Under the pieces are notes generated by a model, which searched no databases, was not told where the DNA came from, and worked only from the letters and a program-made list of their open reading frames with translations. A stretch of 8,747 nucleotides of DNA from Actinomycetes bacterium (GTDB taxonomy: Bacteria > Actinomycetota > Acidimicrobiia > Acidimicrobiales > Palsa-688): contig JAKBBA010000135.1 of assembly GCA_021808665.1 (NCBI GenBank), positions 1 to 8,747 on the forward strand. The letters run 5' to 3'. Position 1 is the stretch's first letter, and the number at the start of each line of letters is the position of its first letter. This document shows, one piece after another, positions 1-5,363 of the stretch. Position numbers and translations under genes: made by a program.

Positions 1-552
1 CCGGCGCCGGGCCAGCTCGCCGGCGTAGGTCTTGGTGAGGTGGTTAACGGCCGCCTTGCAAGCCCCGTACACGCCGTTGAGCGGTGACCCGGGGGCTGAG
101 CCGCCTATCGACGACACGTTGATTATGACCCCTCCGTCAGGGAGGTGTCCCGACGCGACCTTGGACGCCATCCACACTGCGGTGAAGTTCCGTGCCACCG
201 TGGTGTCCCACGACTCCGTGGACGTCTGGTCCAGGTAGGCGAGAGGTTCGCCCTGCAAACCGCCCGCGTTGTTCACCCAGATGTCGAGCGCTCCGAAGTG
301 AGCGACGGCCGCTGCGGCGAGCTTCTCTAAGTCGGCCCCTACAGTCACGTCGGCGGGGACGGCCAGAGCTCGCCCCCCGCCAGCGTCGATCTCGCCTCGC
401 ACGGCTTCGATGGGGTCCGGCCGCCGGCCGGCTATGACCACCGAAGCACCGGCCTCGGCCAACCCGATCGCAATCGCGCGGCCTATTCCGGTACCGCCGC
501 CTGTTACCACTGCCACCTTGCCGTCCAGGCGGAAGAGGTCGAGCACTCCCAC
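1..552 (-). CDS. Short-chain dehydrogenase/reductase (SDR), C-terminus cut off by window edge
   Basis: A classical SDR oxidoreductase, NAD(P)-dependent, that would oxidise an alcohol or reduce a carbonyl. The visible 184 residues contain the whole catalytic core. The nucleotide-binding motif TGGGTGIG is at 17-24, NNAG at 94-97, the tetrad Asn is probably N122, the catalytic Ser is S148 in NVSS, and the YxxxK pair is Y162/K166. The second beta strand ends in AGRR (R43, R44) with no acidic residue, which suggests NADP(H). The C-terminal part (about 60-80 residues in this family), which shapes the substrate pocket, lies beyond base 1. The start is GTG at 552, with a second GTG at 546; an in-frame TAG at 564-562, the stop of the preceding gene, rules out a longer form. 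It is the last visible gene of the minus-strand Rieske operon, 9 nt after the LLM gene. Family assignment is firm; substrate is unknown. Confidence 0.9.
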   Translation of the reverse strand, partial: MGVLDLFRLDGKVAVVTGGGTGIGRAIAIGLAEAGASVVIAGRRPDPIEAVRGEIDAGGGRALAVPADVTVGADLEKLAAAAVAHFGALDIWVNNAGGLQGEPLAYLDQTSTESWDTTVARNFTAVWMASKVASGHLPDGGVIINVSSIGGSAPGSPLNGVYGACKAAVNHLTKTYAGELARRR

Positions 553-561
553 GTTACGCCG

Positions 562-1494
562 CTACTTCCCGGCGAGCTTGGCGACGAGGGGGGCCACAGC
601 CTGGGTTGCGTCACCTTGGAAGGCGATGTAGCTGATGTCCCAGCGGTCGCGAAGCTCCAAGATGTTCTCCTCGATCTTGGACAGAGGTCCGATCTGGAAG
701 TACGGTGCTGCTAGCACAACCTCGGGCGGCAGCCCGAACGCGGGGGCAAGCTTCTCGGCTACGGGCATGGGGTCCTCGGTGACCACGGTGACGAACACTT
801 GCAACTGAAGTTTGAGCTGGCCGTAGCGGTCCCCGGCGGCCTCTTTGACCCAGCCGATCTTCTCGTCGACGACGTCGGCGGCGGCAGTCGCCATCGACCG
901 CGGGTTGATCGAACGCCCGACGATCTTCGGGTTCACCCCTACGATGTCGGCTTTGCGGGCGGCAAGGGAGAGGATCTGACGGCCGCCGCCGCCGACGAGG
1001 ATCGGAATTTCCGATACGGGCTTTGGGTACCCCGTAGTCTCCGCTAGCTTGTAGTGCTCGCCGGCGAAGCTGAACGGCTCCGCCCTCCAGATCCCACGGA
1101 AGATGTCTATAGCCTCGCCGAGGCGCGCGATGCGCGTCGACGCGTCGTGCTGGGTTATCCCGGCGACCTCGTAGTCGCCTTTCAGCCAGCCGGCCCCGAT
1201 GCCGAGGAGGAAACGACCGTCCGACAGCAGGTCGATCGTTGCTGACTCCTTAGCCGTCACGACAGGGTTGCGGAAGTCGTTGCCGGCAACCAGAGGCCCC
1301 ACTTTGATCTTCGACGTGGCAGCCGCAGCGGCCATGGCTGCAGGCATCGGTGCCAACTGGCCGCCGAAGTGGTCGTCTATCTGAAAGCTGACGAAGCCGA
1401 GGTCCTCCGCCTGGCGGGCTAGATCCGCCCACTCTCTGGCTGATCCGGCCTTGGTCGCCTTGGCGCCGAACTCGAGGGGTCTTTCGTTGGCCAT
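562..1494 (-). CDS. LLM-class (luciferase-like) oxidoreductase, probably F420-dependent
   Basis: A 310-residue TIM-barrel enzyme of the bacterial luciferase-like monooxygenase superfamily. These proteins use coenzyme F420 or FMN for hydride transfer or monooxygenation in the cytosol. Visible family features are EDLGF near 30-34, DDHF at 40-43, FRNP at 74-77, and the stretch 84-103 (SATIDLLSDGR followed by LGIGAGW). A further conserved segment is ILVGGGGR around 168-175. From memory, the overall pattern resembles the probable F420-dependent MSMEG_2516-type family (TIGR03621), but this was not searched. The reading frame stays open for another 249 codons upstream. The true start is the ATG at 1494, because it has AAGGAG 5 nt upstream (1500-1505) and the homology begins there; the upstream part is the Rieske gene in another frame. 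It lies 2 nt after the Rieske stop, so the two are probably translated together. It could act on the Rieske product or be an independent redox step. Confidence 0.9.
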   Translation of the reverse strand: MANERPLEFGAKATKAGSAREWADLARQAEDLGFVSFQIDDHFGGQLAPMPAAMAAAAATSKIKVGPLVAGNDFRNPVVTAKESATIDLLSDGRFLLGIGAGWLKGDYEVAGITQHDASTRIARLGEAIDIFRGIWRAEPFSFAGEHYKLAETTGYPKPVSEIPILVGGGGRQILSLAARKADIVGVNPKIVGRSINPRSMATAAADVVDEKIGWVKEAAGDRYGQLKLQLQVFVTVVTEDPMPVAEKLAPAFGLPPEVVLAAPYFQIGPLSKIEENILELRDRWDISYIAFQGDATQAVAPLVAKLAGK

Positions 1495-1496
1495 CT

Positions 1497-2921
1497 CTAC
1501 TCCTTTTCGGCCGGCGGCCGGTTGATCCAGTAATCGAGCTCGTGGTGTATCTGGCGTATCCGTGACTCCTGGTAGCGGCCCAGGCTCACTCCCCGCTTTC
1601 TCGTGGCGTGAAGACCGCGCTGCACCCTCGGCAGGTTCCCGGTGTCCTGATTGAACACCATAGCCAGAGTGCCGAGAGCTTCCACCTCGGTCCAGTCGTC
1701 GTCGAAACCGAGCTGGGTGACCTTCGCCGATTCCGGCTTGTCGTCGCCTGGGTAGTCCGATAGGAACATGACGTCCATCACGCAGCTGTCGGGGTCGTTC
1801 CCGTTCGGTCTGAACCGGTAGTTGATCGGGCTCACCCCGCCCCACGGTTGGAAGTTCGGGAACACGTAGTACAAGATGTTGTCTATAGCCTCGGAGTCCG
1901 ACAGTGCGTCGCCGGGGATGCTCGCCGGTTTGGGGGTATAGACCTGGCGGGTGGCTTCGGCGAGCACACGGCGGGCCGTCTCGCCGGGTGGTACCGGGAT
2001 CGGATCTTGGCCGTAGGAGGCGAGTTGCGCGGCGAGGATGTCCTCCTCGGAGGGTGTGTAGCCGAGGTGAGGGCTCGACACGCCGCTCAGGGTGTTCATG
2101 CGGTTCCAGCCAGGCCGTCCAGGCCCGGTGCCTGGGAACACGTCGTACTGGGTGTTCGCGTCGCCTAGGTAGGTGAGGATCTGAGGGTGCGTGGCGATCA
2201 CGTGGTAGGACTCCATGAACGCTTCTAGGCAGGCTTTCCAATTAACCCGCAGCAGCTTGGAGACGTGCAGGCTCTTATAGCGCCTGGCGGTGTCCCACAC
2301 GAAATGCTCCGGGAAGCTTCCCAAGTAGTCGGAGAGCGAGATCGCGTCGGGGTCGGGGTTGACGAACACCCACCCTCCCCAGGTCGCGGCCTTGGCTTCT
2401 GGGAGGTTGAAACCGGCCTGGTCGAGATGAGCGAAGTCCCAGTGGCAAGGGACAGTCTTGATGCTCCCGTCGAGGTTCCAGGTCCAGCCGTGGAACGGGC
2501 ATCGCAGCTCGGGTGCGTACCCGCTGCGGTCCCGGAGCTGGGTTCCCCTGTGCAGGCAGGCGTTGTAGAACGCCCTTATGGTGTCCGGGGCGGAGCGAAC
2601 GAGGAGGAACGACATGTCGGCCAGGTCGTAAACGACGGTGTCGCCAACTCTTGGCAGGTCGTCCTCGCGGGCTGCCACCTGCCACACTCGCTTCCACATT
2701 CTGTCGACTTCGAGGTCGTGGAAGGCCCTCGAAGTGTAACGCTCGACGGGAATGTCGTCGGTCCCGAGGTCGAGCTGGCTCTCTATGAGCAGCGTGGAAG
2801 GGGGAGGCACCCGGTCGGCGGCGATGATCTCCTGGGCGCTCGGACCCTGCGATCTTGGGCCCAGATCCGTTGGAGCTGGTGTATCACCCGGCCTGATGCC
2901 GGGTCGGTCGGTAACGGCCAT
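1497..2921 (-). CDS. Rieske non-heme iron oxygenase, alpha (terminal oxygenase) subunit
   Basis: A 474-residue aromatic-ring-hydroxylating-type oxygenase that activates O2 at a mononuclear iron using electrons passed through a [2Fe-2S] Rieske centre. The Rieske ligands are C122-x-H124 and C141-x2-H144, separated by 16 residues. The catalytic domain has NWK at 227-229, then ESYH with H240, H245 in ATHP, and D426 in NQD as the 2-His-1-carboxylate triad. The residue that would bridge the two metal centres is E237, a Glu, where naphthalene-dioxygenase-type enzymes have Asp. A Glu at this place is known in carnitine monooxygenase CntA-like enzymes. A conserved-looking YYVFPNF segment is at 351-357. 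The start ATG has a near-perfect GAGGAGG 7 nt upstream. No beta subunit, ferredoxin or reductase gene is in the window. Dioxygenase, monooxygenase or demethylase activity are all possible; substrate unknown. Confidence 0.94.
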   Translation of the reverse strand: MAVTDRPGIRPGDTPAPTDLGPRSQGPSAQEIIAADRVPPPSTLLIESQLDLGTDDIPVERYTSRAFHDLEVDRMWKRVWQVAAREDDLPRVGDTVVYDLADMSFLLVRSAPDTIRAFYNACLHRGTQLRDRSGYAPELRCPFHGWTWNLDGSIKTVPCHWDFAHLDQAGFNLPEAKAATWGGWVFVNPDPDAISLSDYLGSFPEHFVWDTARRYKSLHVSKLLRVNWKACLEAFMESYHVIATHPQILTYLGDANTQYDVFPGTGPGRPGWNRMNTLSGVSSPHLGYTPSEEDILAAQLASYGQDPIPVPPGETARRVLAEATRQVYTPKPASIPGDALSDSEAIDNILYYVFPNFQPWGGVSPINYRFRPNGNDPDSCVMDVMFLSDYPGDDKPESAKVTQLGFDDDWTEVEALGTLAMVFNQDTGNLPRVQRGLHATRKRGVSLGRYQESRIRQIHHELDYWINRPPAEKE

Positions 2922-2928
2922 GTGTCGT

Positions 2929-2935
2929 CCTCCTC
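2929..2935 (-). promoter_or_regulatory. Strong Shine-Dalgarno site of the Rieske gene
   Basis: GAGGAGG lies 7 nt before the Rieske ATG in the 15-nt gap after the small gene. It is the strongest ribosome site seen in the window and fixes the Rieske start at 2921. It also argues that the small upstream ORF and the oxygenase are separate proteins, even though both lie in the same reading frame. Confidence 0.75.
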
Positions 2936-2936
2936 G

Positions 2937-3176
2937 TCAAGTTCGTTCGGATGCCTGTGCGGTCTCCCGTTTGAAGCGCAGACGGCTGTTCGCTCGCTTC
3001 GCCTGTGGGCCGCCCACCCAGTCGAGGATGTGGGGATCGGCAGCGAGGACTTCCCCGCGCAGGTGCTCGCCTGTGGGGCTGAACCAGCCCTTGGAGCCGT
3101 CCGTCTCGGTGACGCACACGGATCCGTCCGCCTCGGCCTCGTACACGGCCTGCGTCAATGGGTGAACCATTTTCAT
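2937..3176 (-). CDS. Small protein of unknown function, first gene of the Rieske operon
   Basis: A 79-residue protein I do not recognise. Residues 4-55 look like a compact fold with short strands and a distinctive WFSPTGEHLRGE segment at 31-42, followed by ADPHILDWVGG at 46-56. The tail after residue 58 is basic and polar and probably disordered. There is one cysteine (C21), so it is not a ferredoxin, and there is no signal peptide or membrane segment. The start ATG at 3176 is preceded by AAGGGGAG at 3196-3189, a rather long 12 nt spacing; ATG at 3170 is the alternative, and an in-frame TGA at 3200-3198 excludes anything longer. Its stop is 15 nt before the Rieske ATG, so it is very probably co-transcribed. 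A role as an oxygenase accessory or assembly protein is a guess from position only. Confidence 0.7.
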   Translation of the reverse strand: MKMVHPLTQAVYEAEADGSVCVTETDGSKGWFSPTGEHLRGEVLAADPHILDWVGGPQAKRANSRLRFKRETAQASERT

Positions 3177-3225
3177 ATCTGCGTCACGCTCCCCTTCTCA
3201 CGCTAACAACGCCATGCAAGTAAAG

Positions 3226-3240
3226 TCAACATCATATTGA
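3226..3240. promoter_or_regulatory. Candidate operator: 15-bp near-palindrome in the divergent promoter
   Basis: The sequence TCAACATCATATTGA is symmetric about base 3233, with 7-base arms and a single mismatch pair (3230/3236). It lies over the candidate minus-strand -10 TATGAT and over the possible plus-strand -35 TCAACA, so a repressor bound here could silence both operons. The size and symmetry fit a small dimeric helix-turn-helix regulator. No regulator gene is present in the window. Confidence 0.35.
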
Positions 3241-3310
3241 TCGCTTAGTAGATTATGCGCCTGGGCTAGGATCCGTGCTTGAATCGTTGCGCCGGCGGCA
3301 TGGGACGCCG

Positions 3311-3334
3311 GCCGGAGCCCCCAGGTGCTCCGGC
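3311..3334 (+). repeat. Perfect 8-bp inverted repeat in the leader of the E1 operon
   Basis: GCCGGAGC at 3311-3318 is the exact reverse complement of GCTCCGGC at 3327-3334, with 8 bases between. On the plus transcript it would form a GC-rich hairpin ending 26 nt before the TTG start at 3361. It could be an operator, a leader hairpin, or chance in GC-rich DNA. There is no following U-run, so it does not look like an intrinsic terminator. It would cover a possible earlier GTG start at 3325, which is one reason for preferring the TTG. Confidence 0.4.
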
Positions 3335-3360
3335 TTCTATCGAGAATTCGGGGGTTCCCC

Positions 3361-4359
3361 TTGACAGAATCGGCTCCGGTGCAACCACCGGACAAGGACA
3401 CGCTCAAGAAGATGTTCGAGTTGGTGAGCGCGATCAGCCTCACCGACGAGCGCTTCAGGACGCTGCTGTCGAGCGGGCGGGCCCGCTCCACCTACTACTC
3501 GCCGAAAGGCCAGGAGTGCATATCGGCTGCCTTCGGGGCGCTGCTGCGACCCGACGACTACTGCGTGACGATGTACCGCGGCCTGCACGACCACTTGGCG
3601 AAAGGCGTTCCTATGCGGGAACTGTTCGCGGAGTTCCTCGGCCGTGTCACCGGCACCTGCAAGGGCAAGGGCGGTCCGATGCACGTGACTCACCCGGCGT
3701 CGGGTTTGATGGTCACCACCGGTATCGTCGGGTCTGGCCTTCCCATAGCCAACGGGTTGGCGTGGGCGGCGAAGCTTTCGGGGACTGACCAGGTCACCAT
3801 AGTCAACTTCGGCGACGGAGCCTCCAACATCGGTGCTTTCCACGAGGCGCTCAACCTCGCTTCGGTGTGGGAGCTACCCGTCGTGTTCGTCTGTCAGAAC
3901 AACCGCTATGGGGAGCACACCCGCTACGAGTGGGCTACCAGCGCCTCTCAGGTGTCGCAGCGCGCAGCTGCCTACGAGATGCCCGGGGTGACCGTGGACG
4001 GCAACGACCCGGTGGCCACTTATTGGGCGGCGTCCGAGGCCATCAGGCGGGCTCGCTCCGGCGGCGGCCCGACGCTCGTGGAGGCGATGACCTACCGTTT
4101 TTGGGGTCACATCTTCGGCGACAACATGCGTTACATGCCCGCCGAAGAACGAAAGGCCGCGATGGACGCCGACCCGACCGTCCGCTACCGGCGCTGGCTC
4201 ATAGACGGAGGCTTCTTCACCGACGACGAGCTCGCTGCGATAGAAGCGGAGATCATCGCCTCCATAGACGACGCCATGGCATTCGCTCTCGAAAGCCCAC
4301 CGCCTGGCAGCGAGGAGCTCTACACGGACGTCTACGCAGGGGAGGTCGTACAGGCATGA
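3361..4359 (+). CDS. Thiamine-diphosphate dehydrogenase E1 component, alpha subunit (acetoin/2-oxoacid type)
   Basis: The alpha half of a heterotetrameric E1 that decarboxylates a 2-oxo acid or cleaves acetoin on thiamine diphosphate and normally passes the acyl group to lipoyl-E2. The ThDP/Mg motif is GDG at 151-153 through NN at 180-181. Other E1-alpha landmarks are YRGLHDHLAKG at 72-82, GKGGPMH at 102-108, and YRFWGH at 245-250. The loop after H250 reads IFGDNMRY, where many relatives have GHS plus Asp/Ser. With TTG at 3361 as start the protein has 332 residues, the usual size for AcoA-like subunits, and GGGGG lies 6 nt before it. GTG at 3325 would add 12 residues but sits inside an inverted repeat. 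Its stop overlaps the E1-beta start as ATGA. The exact substrate cannot be read from the sequence. Confidence 0.92.
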   Translation: MTESAPVQPPDKDTLKKMFELVSAISLTDERFRTLLSSGRARSTYYSPKGQECISAAFGALLRPDDYCVTMYRGLHDHLAKGVPMRELFAEFLGRVTGTCKGKGGPMHVTHPASGLMVTTGIVGSGLPIANGLAWAAKLSGTDQVTIVNFGDGASNIGAFHEALNLASVWELPVVFVCQNNRYGEHTRYEWATSASQVSQRAAAYEMPGVTVDGNDPVATYWAASEAIRRARSGGGPTLVEAMTYRFWGHIFGDNMRYMPAEERKAAMDADPTVRYRRWLIDGGFFTDDELAAIEAEIIASIDDAMAFALESPPPGSEELYTDVYAGEVVQA

Positions 4360-5363
4360 GCTCAGATGCGAACGTGAGGAAGCTGACTACCGCCCAGGCC
4401 ATCCACGAGGCGCTGGACTTGGCGTTGGAGAAGGACCCGAAGGTCCTGCTCTTCGGCGAGGACGTGTCGGACCCGAGCGGCGGTGGCGTGTTCCATATAA
4501 GCGAGGGATTGTCCACCAAGCACGGCGAGCACAGGGTCCGTTCGACTCCTATCTCCGAGCAGGCGATCATCGGGGCCGCGATCGGAGCCGCCATAGGCGG
4601 CTACCGGCCGGTAGCCGAGCTGATGTTCATGGACTTCTTCGCTGTGGCGATGGACCAGATCTCCAACCACGCTGCGAAGCTGCGCTACATGTCGGGCGGC
4701 CAGACCGGCGTTCCGCTCACGATCAGGACGGCAGCCGGAGCGGGAATGCAGTTCGGAGCTCAGCACTCCGAGATGCTCGAAGCGTGGGTGACTCATATTC
4801 CAGGCCTGAAGGTGGTGGTGGCTTCCAATCCTGCGGACGCCAAGGGACTTTTGACTTCGGCGATCTTCGACGACGACCCCGTGGTGGTGATCGAGCCGAC
4901 CCTTGACTACTGGGTGTCAGGTCCGGTTCCCGAGGGTGAGCACTCCGTAGCGATCGGCGAGGCTCGGGTGGCCAGACCGGGCAGCGACGTGACTTTGATC
5001 ACCTACGGGCGGGAAGTGAACTTCGCGCTCCAGGCGGCTGACACCCTGGCCGGCGAGGGTGTGTCGGTGGAGGTGCTCGACTTGCGGACGTTAGTCCCCA
5101 TGGACGAGACGGCGATCCTCGAATCTGTCGGGCGGACCAAACGGGCTGTGGTAGCCCACCAAGCAGTCCGGCGGGGAGGGCTTGGAGCTGAGATCTCTTC
5201 GCTCATCCACGAGAACCTCTTCGGCGAGCTTCAAGGTCCCGTCGTCAGGGTCGCCGGTCCCAACACCCCGATCCCCTACGCAGCCGAGCTTGAGAGCCTG
5301 TTCGTCGTCGACGCGTCGGACATGGCAAAAGGCGTGCGCCGGGCGGTCGGCCAGAGTAGATGA
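4356..5363 (+). CDS. Thiamine-diphosphate dehydrogenase E1 component, beta subunit
   Basis: A 335-residue partner of the preceding alpha subunit. The N-terminal pyrimidine-binding domain has FGEDV at 33-37 and TPISEQAIIGAA at 64-75, in which E68 should be the Glu that activates thiamine diphosphate. The mid region carries MDFFAVAMDQISNHAAK (92-108) and QHSEMLEAW at 136-144, with the conserved H137; acetoin and pyruvate E1-beta proteins more often read QHSQS here. The C-terminal transketolase domain includes LITYG at 214-218, LDLRTLVPMD at 241-250 and GPNTPIPYAAELE at 301-313. ATG at 4356 overlaps the alpha stop by 4 bases, with AGGGGAGG (4338-4345) 10 nt upstream. Translational coupling fits the 1:1 subunit ratio. 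No E2 or E3 gene follows; the next gene is an acyl-CoA ligase. Confidence 0.93.
   Translation: MSSDANVRKLTTAQAIHEALDLALEKDPKVLLFGEDVSDPSGGGVFHISEGLSTKHGEHRVRSTPISEQAIIGAAIGAAIGGYRPVAELMFMDFFAVAMDQISNHAAKLRYMSGGQTGVPLTIRTAAGAGMQFGAQHSEMLEAWVTHIPGLKVVVASNPADAKGLLTSAIFDDDPVVVIEPTLDYWVSGPVPEGEHSVAIGEARVARPGSDVTLITYGREVNFALQAADTLAGEGVSVEVLDLRTLVPMDETAILESVGRTKRAVVAHQAVRRGGLGAEISSLIHENLFGELQGPVVRVAGPNTPIPYAAELESLFVVDASDMAKGVRRAVGQSR

Larger units (their letters stand above)
3177..3360. promoter_or_regulatory. Divergent promoter region between the Rieske and E1-ligase operons
   Basis: This 184-bp spacer is the only long non-coding stretch in the window. Bases about 3200-3260 are clearly richer in A and T than their surroundings, as expected for promoters facing both ways; bases 3285-3335 are very GC-rich. 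For the minus operon the best -10 is TATGAT (3236-3231), which would give a leader of about 48 nt; a second option is TTGACT (3229-3224) with TAGCGT 18 nt downstream, but that would start inside the ribosome site. For the plus operon the options are TCAACA (3226-3231) with TAGATT (3249-3254) at 17 nt spacing, or TAGGAT (3267-3272) with no clear -35. These are read by eye. Confidence 0.55.

Noticed and set aside
1495..2241. Open reading frame continuing 249 codons upstream of the LLM gene start
   Set aside because: It overlaps the Rieske gene in another frame. The translation is rich in Arg, Pro and His without family features, and the ATG at 1494 has its own ribosome site. It is a by-product of high GC content.
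2937..3176. Small protein as a ferredoxin for the Rieske oxygenase
   Set aside because: It has a single cysteine and no Fe-S cluster motif, so it cannot be a plant-type, Rieske-type or bacterial ferredoxin.
2265..3206. 313-codon plus-strand frame opposite the Rieske gene
   Set aside because: It is antisense to a gene with complete catalytic motifs, has no recognisable domain, and extends through the small gene and the spacer; long antisense frames are common in GC-rich DNA.
3279..3788. Plus-strand frame beginning in the divergent spacer (TTG 3279)
   Set aside because: Most of it overlaps E1-alpha in a wrong frame, with low-complexity Gly/Arg/Pro composition and no motif; not supported as an upstream peptide.
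3867..4355. Long N-terminal extension in frame with E1-beta
   Set aside because: The extension lies on top of E1-alpha in another frame and reads as Arg/His/Gly-rich nonsense. ATG 4356 with AGGGGAGG and the ATGA overlap is the natural start.
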